From: Rhipicephalus microplus
Taxonomy: Eukaryota > Arthropoda > Arachnida > Ixodida > Ixodidae
Assembly: GCF_043290135.1 (NCBI RefSeq)
Contig: NC_134710.1
Span: forward strand, 5,519,821-5,583,820
DNA: 64,000 nt
Direction: 5' to 3'
Under the pieces are notes generated by a model. That model was not told the DNA's origin, did not search any database, and saw only the letters and a list, made by a program, of their open reading frames with translations. The position numbers were made by a program, and so were the translations under genes. Below, one piece after another: positions 10,698-21,355 of this stretch; the stretch's first letter is position 1; every line of letters begins with the position of its first letter.

Positions 10698-13292
10698 GCT
10701 GGCTGTTTGCCTTTTAGACTGTGAACTAAGTAGGTTGTATGAGTTCTTTGATTATAGGTAATTTCTGCTTATGTGTTTTTGATTCTAAAGATGGTTGCAA
10801 CATCTGTTAATAAACTTCAGTTGTTACAGCGCTTGTTTCTGTTCTCTTGTTTGTGCTCCGTGATATTCGATCTGAAAAGTTTTCAACAATGAATCACTTC
10901 CACCTACCCGTCTTTTTACTTTACTGCAGCCAATAGAGACCATTCTCACATCGCTGCCAAATGAATTTTCCTTTCTCCTGCGAGTTACAGCTTTTGCTGT
11001 ATGCCGTAAAACAGGCGGTTTCTTATGTTCACAAGGCCACCGTACTTCTGGAAACGATATGGGATAGCAGTTGGCTGTCCCTTAACAATCTGTGTTTAGA
11101 AATAATGTTTAATGATTTAGAGTACGATGTAATCTTCTATGGGAGAGCTTCGCTCTGTCCCGGTAACTGGATGTGTTGAGAAATGAAAAGTGGTAACGAT
11201 TTAGAGTACCATGCAGGTACTCAACTATGGGAGAGCTCAGAAGCCGTCCCGTACTACAACAGCAAATGGAACTGCTTAATAAATCCTGCCTTGCCCCACT
11301 ACCATTTTCCGGTGTGGCAGTGCAGATCCACAGTTATGTCGCTAGGTACGTGTCAAATTTTTTTTAACTTTGTGGTAACATTTTGATCTCTCTGACATTG
11401 TTTCGCAGTCACAAATAGTAGTGTTAGTGGCAACGACGAACTTTTAATTCAAAATATCTGTAGTTGTCACAGAATTCCTTTCTTTTTATTTTGTTTGCGA
11501 ATGCCACGCACTACCAAGCAGCTACCGCGAATATTGCGCTCTATTCCCACGACACTTTTTGGACTGTTTTTGGCACTGCGTAGTTTTTTGTACGAAAATG
11601 CGTTTGTCATGTATGAGGCGTAGCGAGAAGGAGAAGGTTTATCTAATTTGAGGTATACGCGGAATAGCTTTGCGCCAGGCTGTAACAGCGGTGAACGACT
11701 CCGCTGCACGATACTTCTTCGTTTGTTGGTTTATTCGTTGGCTCATTTTCTCTGTAATCATGGTTACACGATGGCTTAGACCAAGATAAAAGCTGCTAGC
11801 TTGAGAACATCATATATGTAGACTCCGATTCCTCTCGCCCAGCGGCGACGGGCTAGCAGACGAACGATCATAAGCAAATTTGCTGTCTAGCTTTGCACGT
11901 TACCCGAGAAAATTCATGTTGTAGTGCAAATACAAATTCAATTGCCATTAATATTATTACAATTATATGCGGTAACAAGTGGTAGAAATGGCAGAGGGGA
12001 CGCCGTTGAATAGTATGTATATTGTGCGACAACAATTACACAACAGTCACAAGTACAACAATTACAAAAATTGGTTTCAAATCTGCATGTTACACCGCAA
12101 ATGCAGTCGAAAGACTGTAGTCTTGCGTCTGGAGAGAGTGAACAAAACGTTTATTTGATGTTCTGCGCAAGAAAATCGGTGAAGGGTATTCTGGAGGCGG
12201 TGCGTTAGAGTGCCTCGAGTGACTAGCGGAGGCAAACGAGCGCATCGAGGAACGTTAGACACAAGCGCCACTTGGCAGTTATTTCGAAAACGAAGGCGTG
12301 CAGCAGGCGGAGAAAGATGCGCGCCAGTCTCGGAGGTGATAAGGTGTAGAACGCAAAGCGACGGGCAGGTGCCACCACCATGACGTCGTAGCAAAGCGTT
12401 GAAAAAGAACTTTTTGAGCATCGCGTTGCACTGTCAGCGCAGCGCGCTAAAACGCTACATTCCTTAGTGTTAGTTGTGTGTGCCTCTTTTAGTATAAAGG
12501 CAGACATACAAAACTTCCAAGTGTTGTCATAGCGCCTCAGATATGCGCGATAATTGCTTTTTAATTGAGAATCGCACAACTATGAACGCTAAACCTTGAG
12601 CAATATTGGTGGGCGCTGCAAATGGGGTTGACCATTTGGGGCCATTTAAGGTATCGTTAGGGCGGACAAACAGACAAGTTTACAGACAGCCATAAAGGCA
12701 GACAGACCGAAATTTTTCCGTCGAAGGTCCCCAAGAAAGACTATTGTCTTTAAAACTTCGAGGACACTTGAACTTCACCTTCAGGAGCAGACTTCAATAG
12801 AGTAACCCCGTTCTGTGCGAATCAACTTCTCAATACTAGCCTAACTTCCGTTTCGGTGTGTGCCTCAACCACAGTGCCGTGCGGGAACGAACGAGTGTGC
12901 GTGAAACACTGCCTGTTTCAACCTATCGTAGAACGTCTACTGAGAGCACAGTTGCGAAGTGCTTACTGCACCATAATTGTTCCTTTTGCGAGTCAGCAAA
13001 AGGGCCTTTACGCGTGCATGGCTAAAGCAACACGCGAACATGATTTAGAGCGCCCTCTAATAGATGGGCCTTTCCGACACCCACTCGTTGTGCATTTCAC
13101 ATGTTTAGACGCCTGGTGCGATTCTACGCTTCTACAACTTAATATTCCGTGTATTGAAGAAATTTCGTCCACTGCATGAGCAAAAGAAGTGTAAACATAA
13201 GGCCTCGGTTTTTTGGCTGGGCACAATAATAATGAGAACTTCTACTAAATTTAATTCATATTGCTTTTTTTTCCAAATCAGTTTCGACCATC
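10698..13292. other. No gene recognised
   Basis: AT-rich sequence with short ORFs. Around 11105-11165 and 11190-11255 an imperfect direct repeat shares GATTTAGAGTAC and CTATGGGAGAGCT. Around 12610-12760 there is a run of ACAGAC units followed by CCGTCGAAGGTCCCCAAG, which resembles a dispersed tick repeat but cannot be classified here. Confidence 0.35.
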
Positions 13293-13360
13293 GGTGTGCC
13301 TCTGTGGTATAACACCTGATTTCGACGCACAGAGCCTGGGTTCAATTCTCAATCCTACGG
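13293..13360 (+). repeat. tRNA-Gly-like repeat head (second SINE type or tRNA pseudogene)
   Basis: The 68 bp read like a decayed tRNA-Gly: TCTGTGGTATAACACCTG matches the D-arm/A-box pattern, GACGCACAGAGCC the anticodon arm, and GGGTTCAATTCTC the T arm/B box. The 3' acceptor side does not pair well with the 5' side. An AT-rich GGAATTCTTTTGTTATTT tail follows, as expected for a tRNA-derived SINE rather than a working tRNA. Confidence 0.4.
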
Positions 13361-15857
13361 AATTCTTTTGTTATTTAGTTTACTGGCAGGTTTCTTGATT
13401 TTTTTTTTCTTCACTGCTACAAGATGATGTTTTGTCGCTCATAACCGGAGACGCTAACAGCGACGCCAACATAGGATTTTCTGTGAAACGAGCTCGTCAA
13501 AACTATCAAATTGAAATAATATACAGTGCATAAGCATTAAAAGTATAAATACAGGTGAAGAGAGAGCCGTTATCCTACAACCTAAGTTGAGAGCATGATC
13601 AACAAAGCACGCACTGAAAAGTAAGTCTAACCTCCAACAAAACTGACCCCGGAGAGTGAGCAGATAATCGGAATGATTTGGGTCCATGTTGCTAAAGTTG
13701 AACTTTAAATCACGCGTCGTAAATTGAATCAATCACATGTCATCATTTAGTCTTGCTTGTGTCGTAAAATATTTACTGTTGACCATGACCAACCTCCAAA
13801 GAAATCCAGTGCCCACCAAAAGGTGGTACCAAGCTTCGTGTCGCAAATATAGGAAGCTCACTGCCATACGCCAAGCCTATATATGAGGTGTAATTGTGAG
13901 AAGGACGGAGCCGAAACGCACTACCGTAATATTTAGATGGACAAGGAGTTTTGATATAACGCGGAAAGTGGTATCTTGCACCCTATACCCATCCGCGCTT
14001 GTTCCCACAGATTCCAGCTCATATATCGAAGCCGAAATGCTCATAACAAGGCAGTGCCAGCCTCCCCCCCCCTCCCCCCCAAAAAAATGCATGGCGCCCC
14101 TCGAATGCTCAGTGCCCAGTTTAGAGGAGCCGCCATAAATAGAACAGCAAGACGAAAGGCAAGCGACGAGAAACGCTATCAGTACATAGAGTTGCATCAC
14201 AGTGACATTCGATCAATTGTCAACTGTCTCGCTGCCTGAAAAGCAGTGAATATTTTTGCTTTATTATATAATTTTCTTATTATCCAATACAAACGTATGC
14301 AAATGATAGGGTTTGCCAGTGACCAGGTTTTGTTACGTTTCCTTCATATTGACGCAAGGTAGGCTGGAAACTATAGTGCCCAGCCTCTGAGGAGGATAAA
14401 GAAGTAGTTCTGTGGGCGCGTGCTCTGGTGTTCGTGTTTTTGGCCTTTGGTTATGAAAGTAAACGCCCTGTTTTTGTGCCTTCGTCCCTGTGCATTTGTG
14501 ACAATATTACAGCAGTAGACATTTTTCTCAATCGCAGTGTTCTCTATTCTGAATCTTAGAAGTGACGTTGACGCATGTCGGTGTCACTTGACAGTGCTGG
14601 GAACTGCACCAGGAACTAGCACACCATGAGTTTACTGCATCGTCAGGTACCTTCGTATAAAACTTGAATAAGTTACAAGGGGTAAAGAGGGCCTCTAACT
14701 TCTCTTACAAGTAGCCCTGAAGCAGCCGTGCCCAAACCACACAAAAGTGCACTCATTCAGATGAGGTGTTTTAAAGGAGGTTACTTAGATCATTCTTTAC
14801 GCAGCCTTCTTTCTACATTTAAAGCTCTTGAGAAAACTGTCGAGAGGATTTTCACAGAAACCCCCTGGTTGATGACCTCTTTTGGATTGTGCTTGAAAAG
14901 TTGGAGTGGTTGCCACTGTATCTTTTGAGTTATATCACTCATCAAGAGAACTTGGTGGTAATGTTCTACATTATGATGAGAATATTCATTTTTTTGGAAA
15001 AACACCAATCAGGCGCTTTCTGAAAGGGTGGAGAATGCGAGAAAATAGGTGAAGTTGCTCTAACATTTTGTACTCTGGACTTGATTGTTGGCCTCACGAA
15101 GAGTAGTCTGATCAACAGTGTGAATCACGAGTACTGTTTTTTTTTTTCAAAAAATCATTTTTTAACTAGTAGAAAACATGAGTACTGTTTTTCGAAAGCG
15201 TTTCCATATTCCAGTAATTCAACTTGTTTGGTGCTTTTACAGATGTTTTCGGCAGTTTTTTGTCTAAAAATTTTGACAGTGATCAAAATAAAAGCAGTTG
15301 CCATAAACGTTTTGCGCCAAAAACACTCATTCACGTAAAATTTCGCGTACTTGTGAGTTAAACCGAATACAGAGAGTGTGCACATATAGGCAGGGCATCG
15401 GTTCTTAGCGAACTTGCAATGAGCAACACATCTGGGCCAATTTATACAGGAGACCTTGTGTGTATCCTCATAAGAAGCCCACAAATGTAACGCGAGAATG
15501 TCGACTGGAAGCGCGTGATGAATGGTCAAGTTAGAAAACACAGTACAACAGGGAAACCGGTGCGAAGAACAGTGCGGCGAACCTACGCTGCCGCGGTTCG
15601 CAGACGACGTACCGAGCGTATATCGCAAGATAAGACTAGGGAGATGCTACTTCTCGCGACCGCGGTTCGGCCCATCCTCCTCCGCTGGCGGTGATATGAA
15701 GCTTTGCAACTAAGCTTATTCTAGTAAAGTTGTTCTAATCATTGCTGCTAAAGTCGGTTCCTTGTTCTGTGCCACGGTGACGACAGCTTTCGTTGAAAGG
15801 CCGCGATCGAAGTTTTGACTGCAAAACGATTCGACAAGAATCGAGGCAAGATAACAT
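13361..15857. other. No gene recognised
   Basis: Only short overlapping ORFs. A small direct repeat of GAGTACTGTTTTT occurs near 15128 and 15180. The stretch 14370-14510 (ATAAAGAAGT followed by a T/G-rich segment and TTGTGACAAT) has an LTR-like flavour, but no terminal structure or partner copy is present. Confidence 0.35.
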
Positions 15858-16201
15858 TTTATTTATTTATTTATTTGTAGATACTGCAATCCCAAATGAG
15901 GGATTATAGCAGGGTGGGAAGTACAATCATAAATATTCCTATGTGAACAAGAACAAAAATACGGAAGCAAAGTACAGTTCACGGAATTACAAAAAAAGAG
16001 AAAAACTGATATACAAAATTCACGAATACATGATCAACCATGGCGACAAAATACAATTCAAAATGTACAGGATAATAAATATTCCAGAAACAGGGTCACA
16101 TACGCAAGGATTGGAAAAAACACGAGTGATAATTCTACACAATTTCAAATATATACACATATATTCATACATATACATACACACATATGCACACATATAT
16201 A

Positions 16202-19200
16202 TTATGCAGTTAAACACAAGGCAAACTTTTCAAGTGATGGCTGTAGAACAACGTCATTAGTTAGGTTGTTCCATTCCCCGACTGTTCTCGGGAAAAATGA
16301 ATACGTGAAGCAGTTATTGCGTGTTTGAAAGGGCGTAATGGAGAGGTTACGGCGATGCCTTGTCGGATACCCAGAGGAGAAAGACAATAATTTGCTAGTG
16401 TCTATCTTATAGTGCTTCTTAATTAGTTGATATAAAAATTTGAGACGAGAAATTCGGTTTCTTTCAGTTATTGGTGGAAGATTAGCTCTCGCTAGCAGTG
16501 CACTAACAGATGTGCGACCATAACTGTTGTATATAAAACGGGCTGCCTTTCTTTGTATTTTTTCAATCTTCTTTTTATTAGTCAACGTAAAAGGATCCCA
16601 TATAACGACTGCATAATCTAGAATGGGTAGAACTGTTGATTTGTACGCCAGCAAGCGCACAGTGGGAGTGGAGTGCTTGAGAACTCTCCTAAGAAATGAA
16701 AGTCTTGTGTTAGCACAAGCTGCAACATAATCGATATGTTTATTCCACGTCAAGTTGTTTGTAATGTAAACCCCTAGATACTTGTAATACTGCACCTCAG
16801 CACGGTATATATTGTTACAGCAATATTGGAACAAGAGGGGCTCTTTTTTGTGTGAAATGCGCATAAATACGGTTTTTTCAAAGTTTATGGGCATCTGCCA
16901 ACTGTCGCACCAAGATTTAACTTTTTGAAATGCGGCATTTAACTTTATTTGGTCATTAGAATTTTTTACCTCGGAGTAAATAACGCAGTCGTCTGCATAG
17001 AGTTTTATGTTAACGGGTATGTCATTCACAATGTCATTTATATATAAAAGAAAAAGAAGCGGTCCAAGTACCGAACCCTGGGGGACGCCAGATTCCACCG
17101 AAACCCTCTCAGAGCATTTATCTTTAAATACAACATATTGCTGACGGCTATGAAGGTAAGATAAAATACATTTAGTTAACTGCTTGTTTTTGAGTATGTT
17201 GTCTAGTTTGAAAATTAATTTTTTGTGAGAAACCTTATCAAACGCCTTTGAAAAATCCATAAAAATCGCGTCAGTCTGCTCACCATTATTAATTGTCAAT
17301 GCAAAATCGTAAACGGTCTGAACTAATTGGGTACAAGTAGAGTAGCCTCTTCTGAATCCATGTTGAGACTCGGATAGGGCATTATGAGCAGTTAAAAATT
17401 CCGAAATATGATTATGAACTATATGCTCGAGCAACTTACAAACTGTTGACAATAGTGATATTGGCCTATAATTACTAATTTCATCTTTCTTACCCTTTTT
17501 ATGAAGTGGTTTCACTTTGGCTGTCCTCCACTCGATTGGCAGCTGTCCTTCTTTCAACGATTTTGTAAAAAGAATGCAAAGATATTTGGCGACCCATTCA
17601 GCGTACCTTTTGAGAAAGGCATTGGGTATTTCGTCAGCACCACCAGATTTTTTTACATCAAGTTTCAAGAGCATGTTGAAAATTCCCTTTTCACTTACGG
17701 TAATGTCAGGCATCGGCGGTAATGGTGACACAAAATTAGGCAGTTTGCCATCATCATTAGTAAAGCAGGACTGAAACTGCCTATTGAATGCATTTGCAAT
17801 TTTTGTGGCATCAGTAATTTGCACACCATTAATGGTAAAAGCATCCACATCAGTATAAGATGGGGAAATTGCTTGCCAAAACTTCTGCGGCGAACTAGAA
17901 ATGAAACTAGGTAATGAAACTGAAAAATATTTGTCTTTGTCAGCTGCAACTTGTGTTTTAACTTTGTGAGACAAATCTGAAATTTTGGATTCCAGGTTTA
18001 CGCAGTCGCCTACAGATCGACGTTTTTTCTTTAACCTCTTTAATTTTCTCTGCAAATGTATAGTAGAACGACTTATCCAGGCATTCACACGTTTGTTTTT
18101 CTTGCGTATCAATGGCACAAATTGTTCAATACATTCATGTACAAGTTTCGTAAAAGAAGCCCAAAGATTGTGAACGTTTGCATCACTGCGAGAGAAATTA
18201 TCCAGATGAAACGAAAGCACTTCTATTATAGCTTCGTCATCGGCTCTGGAAAAGTTACGAAAATACGAAGCTTCGTTAGCTTTGTCGACTTTAACATTGC
18301 TGAGGCTAAGGAAGACGGCCTGATGATCGGAAATTTCTGGCATGATTTGAGATGTGGCGTTCTCGAAAATGCTACCGCTTACGAAGAAAAGATCTAGTAG
18401 AGTCTTACTGCTATCCTGAATTCTTGTGAAGCCTTCAACAACTTGAGTAAGGTCAAAGGCAAAAGAAATATCAAGCATTGCCTCTCCTACCTTGTCATTA
18501 CGAATTTTGGGGGACATTGTTAGCCAGTCAACATCAGGCAAATTGAAATCACCAGATAGGATTATCCGATCATCAGGTTTGACATGGTCACATAAATACT
18601 CCTTCAACACATCCATGGTAGAAGCATCAGAATTAGGGGGTCTGTACATGGCACCAACAATATACCTAAGGCCGCCACTATAGGCTTTGCAGAATAAACA
18701 CTCAATGTAGGCAACTTCAGGCATCAAGAATACGTTAAGCGCACTTTTGTAGATTATACAAACTCCACCACCCCTACAACCACGGTCTTTCCTGTAAACT
18801 CGGTATCCTGATGGAACGAATTCCCTATCGTATATTTCATCACTGAGCCATGTCTCAGTCAGTATAACAATATCAGGATCGTTAGCAATAATTAGCCCCT
18901 CAAGCTCTGTGCTTTTATTGACTACGCTCCTACAATTGATGTTAAGAAGTTTCAAGAATCGATCATCATTTTGCCTTTGTCTAACCCGCCTATCACTTTT
19001 CAACTGAAAGCGGCATTTCTTGTCACTGTCCCAACCGTACATAACGCCGTTTACACTTAGCTTATCATAGATAAGCTTTACCTTAGCCCCTTTTTCCTTT
19101 TCGTCTTGAGCAGTTTTCCAAAGCATCCTTCGCTGCTCACGGACATGATGCGAAAAATCTTCCGCAATAGACAATAAAGTGCCTTTAAGTTTATGCGAAA

Positions 19201-20164
19201 CTTTTAAAATTGACAGCTTTTCTTTATAATCCAGACACTTTAATACAATTGGACGATTTTTATTTTCCATACTGCGGCCTAACCTATGGATTCGCTCAAT
19301 GCTGACCGCTTTAAGTCCCAGTTTTTCTTCTACAATGTCCTTATTAAATTTCTTTTCCAATTCTTCATGTGTCTCATTCTTGCGTTCATAAAGACCATAG
19401 ATGATTAGGTTATTTCGGCGACTCCTATTTTCTAAATCATCTACTTTGTCCCTAAGCGCCACGAAGTTTTTATCAAGGTGGGACATTTGGTCTTCTAAGT
19501 CTTTAATCTTATCGCCCAATGTGGCAAGACTAGACAGCTGTTTCTCCAATGCCTCCATTCTGTCGCTTACTGATGACAATTTCTTTTCTATCTTCTCATG
19601 AGAAGATTGCATAGATGCCATGGTTTCCATTATTTTTTGTTGTCCAGCCAGTAACTCACGCAACGTATCACTTTGGGAGGGACCGGGATTTGTTTCAATG
19701 TCGCCACAAAGTAATAAACTTTTTGCTAGGGTGAAAATATAAGTAACAACATTTAGTACAAAGTGTGGGCAAGGCAGCAGCAACAAATAAGGGTTGTCAC
19801 TACGAAAACAATGCGATGGCCGGTTATCACCAACCTGAAGAACGAAGCAGAAGGGATTACTGAGCATCCCGCCGGTAGTGCTGCTGCCTGGCCCACTGGG
19901 GTGGCTCGCCGGTTCACGCCCTTTTGTAGCTTCCAAGATGGACACGTGATGTGACGTCACCGAAGATGGTCGCAATGGCCATCTTGTGGTGTGAGGACTT
20001 TTGATACTGCTGATACCGTAGTCGGCAAGCGGCGATGGCTCCGGTCCATATCTGCGTAGCAGTTCGGCTTGCTTGATTCCAGGGAGGCAGCCGCGCTGTG
20101 ATAGCCGAATTTCTTGAAGCACAGCCAAAACCTGAAGAACGAAGCAGAAGGGATTACTGAGCAT
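16202..20164 (-). CDS. Retrotransposon polyprotein: 2A-like motif, coiled-coil/ORF1p-like region, AP endonuclease, reverse transcriptase
   Basis: The product has 1320 codons in one frame. Residues 1-99 are partly repeated from residue 100, where MLSNPFCFVLQV recurs. A hydrophobic stretch at about 125-150 runs into SLLLCGDIETNPGP, whose NPGP lies at 159-162 and fits the D(V/I)ExNPGP ribosome-skipping consensus. About 165-245 is a heptad-rich coiled coil. It is followed by RSRRNNLIIYGL, ERIHRLGR and RPIVLKCLDYKEKL, the RRM/C-terminal pattern of L1-type ORF1 proteins. The endonuclease starts near 404 (LLNINCRSVVNK, N408) and includes ETW, SGDFNLPDVDW and SDHQ (D613, H614). The reverse transcriptase has SNYRPISLLS, DFSKAFDKVSH, GVPQGSVLGPLLF and YADD at 1056-1059. 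A C-terminal domain ends in FFPRTVGEWNNL. Translation could start at 20164 or at the in-frame ATG at 19867. Confidence 0.88.
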   Translation of the reverse strand: MLSNPFCFVLQVLAVLQEIRLSQRGCLPGIKQAELLRRYGPEPSPLADYGISSIKSPHTTRWPLRPSSVTSHHVSILEATKGREPASHPSGPGSSTTGGMLSNPFCFVLQVGDNRPSHCFRSDNPYLLLLPCPHFVLNVVTYIFTLAKSLLLCGDIETNPGPSQSDTLRELLAGQQKIMETMASMQSSHEKIEKKLSSVSDRMEALEKQLSSLATLGDKIKDLEDQMSHLDKNFVALRDKVDDLENRSRRNNLIIYGLYERKNETHEELEKKFNKDIVEEKLGLKAVSIERIHRLGRSMENKNRPIVLKCLDYKEKLSILKVSHKLKGTLLSIAEDFSHHVREQRRMLWKTAQDEKEKGAKVKLIYDKLSVNGVMYGWDSDKKCRFQLKSDRRVRQRQNDDRFLKLLNINCRSVVNKSTELEGLIIANDPDIVILTETWLSDEIYDREFVPSGYRVYRKDRGCRGGGVCIIYKSALNVFLMPEVAYIECLFCKAYSGGLRYIVGAMYRPPNSDASTMDVLKEYLCDHVKPDDRIILSGDFNLPDVDWLTMSPKIRNDKVGEAMLDISFAFDLTQVVEGFTRIQDSSKTLLDLFFVSGSIFENATSQIMPEISDHQAVFLSLSNVKVDKANEASYFRNFSRADDEAIIEVLSFHLDNFSRSDANVHNLWASFTKLVHECIEQFVPLIRKKNKRVNAWISRSTIHLQRKLKRLKKKRRSVGDCVNLESKISDLSHKVKTQVAADKDKYFSVSLPSFISSSPQKFWQAISPSYTDVDAFTINGVQITDATKIANAFNRQFQSCFTNDDGKLPNFVSPLPPMPDITVSEKGIFNMLLKLDVKKSGGADEIPNAFLKRYAEWVAKYLCILFTKSLKEGQLPIEWRTAKVKPLHKKGKKDEISNYRPISLLSTVCKLLEHIVHNHISEFLTAHNALSESQHGFRRGYSTCTQLVQTVYDFALTINNGEQTDAIFMDFSKAFDKVSHKKLIFKLDNILKNKQLTKCILSYLHSRQQYVVFKDKCSERVSVESGVPQGSVLGPLLFLLYINDIVNDIPVNIKLYADDCVIYSEVKNSNDQIKLNAAFQKVKSWCDSWQMPINFEKTVFMRISHKKEPLLFQYCCNNIYRAEVQYYKYLGVYITNNLTWNKHIDYVAACANTRLSFLRRVLKHSTPTVRLLAYKSTVLPILDYAVVIWDPFTLTNKKKIEKIQRKAARFIYNSYGRTSVSALLARANLPPITERNRISRLKFLYQLIKKHYKIDTSKLLSFSSGYPTRHRRNLSITPFQTRNNCFTYSFFPRTVGEWNNLTNDVVLQPSLEKFALCLTA
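19679..19705 (-). other. 2A-like ribosome-skipping motif GDIETNPGP
   Basis: Minus-strand codons for GDIETNPGP, with Pro 162 of the ORF encoded at 19679-19681. All invariant residues (D, E, N, P, G, P) are present, and the preceding SLLLC matches the leucine-rich context usual for active 2A sites. If active, it would release an N-terminal hydrophobic leader from the ORF1p-EN-RT part. Confidence 0.8.
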
Positions 20165-20193
20165 CCCGCCGGTAGTGCTGCTGCCTGGCCCAC
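19832..20193 (-). repeat. Tandem duplication in the 5' region of the retrotransposon (297-bp offset)
   Basis: A 65-bp block at 19832-19896 recurs at 20129-20193 with no differences I can find, offset by 297 bp (99 codons). The duplication is therefore in frame and creates two identical possible starts, each encoding MLSNPFCFVLQV. Tandem 5' monomers occur in several LINE families as promoter units; that role here is inference. Confidence 0.8.
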
Positions 20194-20221
20194 CCAGGCA
20201 GCAGCACTACCGGCGGGATGC
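20161..20221. repeat. Perfect 28-bp inverted repeat at the retrotransposon 5' boundary
   Basis: The arm at 20161-20188 is the exact reverse complement of 20194-20221, with a 5-nt loop CCCAC. The outer arm is an inverted copy of the element's own 5' sequence, so the LINE ends in a strong GC-rich hairpin. Confidence 0.95.
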
Positions 20222-20553
20222 TTCTAGGAAGAAGCTGCACGTACACAAGCCGCACACACGCTTACATTAAACGGATGGTCTCTCTTGATTATTTGATTGC
20301 TGTGACCCCCCCCCCCCCTTTTTTTTTAAAAAGAAGCGTCGTCAATATGATGACGGACTTTGTGACTACGCAGTTCGCATAATTGGACGCATGCAGAATG
20401 CCCCTTTTTTCCTCAGGAAGAGAATGAGGGGACACGAAAGGGATTTCGGTGTGAGACATCCCCCTGCTAATCAGTCTGGTTGCTTGTACAACATGGTGCA
20501 GAAGTAGACCAACCAGTATCCCATGTAGAAAGTTTTAGTGAGCCCTTTGTATT
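20222..20553. other. No gene recognised; homopolymer tract
   Basis: Holds a C run followed by a T run near 20307-20328. Otherwise no feature is seen between the LINE and the TIR element. Confidence 0.4.
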
Positions 20554-21352
20554 GGTGCATTCAGACGACGGACCGAATACGGAATCGTCGTGGACGCGGA
20601 CGGCTATTCCGCGGATGATCCGCCTTCAGGCGCATCCACACGACGGACGGTGTCCTTGGAGAAAACAGCTGGATTACCCTCGACAGCAGATTCGGCGCCC
20701 ACCTGCGCCCGCTGAAAGCAGACCTGTTTGAGCGTATTCAACATGGATGCCCGTAAGAAGCGACGCTTGGCTGCGATGTCTGTCGCGTTGTGACAAATGA
20801 ACGAGGAGTGTTATTCTTTCAAGAGAAAAGGAAGTTGCTGGCAGAATGTCCTTTCAACTACATTGTTCCCAACTTGTAGAACTTCTGAAAGCGTCTCCCA
20901 ACCTTTTTTAGGAGCGGCACGTCGCCGGTTGCAGAAGTTAGAATGTTTCAATACCATGACGGCTAAGAATCTCGCGTGTCAAACGACGGCTACGACATTT
21001 CCCGAACCACCAAGAGTGATTTCTGCGTATTTAATCACCTGAGAACAAAGCCCCGGGAACTAAGTAAACCATGCTCAAGCGTAGATGATGCCGACCAGTC
21101 ATGCAGCTGTCTGCGAGCCATGGAGGACATGCAGCGAGCAGACGAAAAGTGTATTGGTTGCCAGAAACCTCGAGCTAATCCGCTGAAGTGTCGGCTTTCT
21201 ACCGCCAAAATACCGACGTGAGAAACAGGTTGAGGTCATCCGTCCGCGAGCCACGTGGACGAGTCACGGAAAAGAGGAATCGCTGATGTGAGGTCACGTG
21301 ACGCGCCATCCGTCTCGCCACATCCGGATTCGGTCCATCGTCTGAATGCACC
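20554..21352. mobile_element. Non-autonomous DNA transposon with 30-bp TIRs, possibly PIF/Harbinger-related
   Basis: Bases 20554-20583 and the reverse complement of 21323-21352 match at 28 of 30 positions, both beginning GGTGCATTCAGACGA. The element is 799 bp. ATT occurs immediately outside both ends (20551-20553 and 21353-21355), consistent with a 3-bp TSD. Inside, an ATG at 20743 opens MDARKKRRLAAMSVAL before a stop. This resembles the N-terminus of arthropod PIF/Harbinger transposases as I remember them. Harbinger usually duplicates TWA, not ATT, so the superfamily is uncertain. No transposase catalytic region survives. Confidence 0.65.
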
Positions 21353-21355
21353 ATT

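Larger units (their letters stand above)
15858..20221 (-). mobile_element. CR1/L2-type non-LTR retrotransposon, near complete, with 2A-like motif
   Basis: In transcript order this has a 5' part made of a 297-bp tandem duplication, one ORF of 1320 codons, a 3' UTR of about 320 bp rich in AT/AC, and a tail of AAAT units at about 15858-15883. An AP endonuclease with a YADD reverse transcriptase and no RNase H places it among APE-type LINEs near CR1/L2. The 5' boundary is a 28-bp perfect hairpin (20161-20221). No convincing TSD was found. The ORF is uninterrupted, in contrast to every other LINE here, so this copy may be young and possibly competent. Confidence 0.85.

Noticed and set aside
12077..12579. 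Two overlapping minus-strand ORFs of 114 and 118 codons
   Set aside because: They lie in different frames over the same DNA, with no motif and no flanking support.
14370..14520. Possible solo LTR
   Set aside because: The word pattern resembles tick Ty3/gypsy LTRs, but no TG...CA ends, TSD or second copy could be shown.
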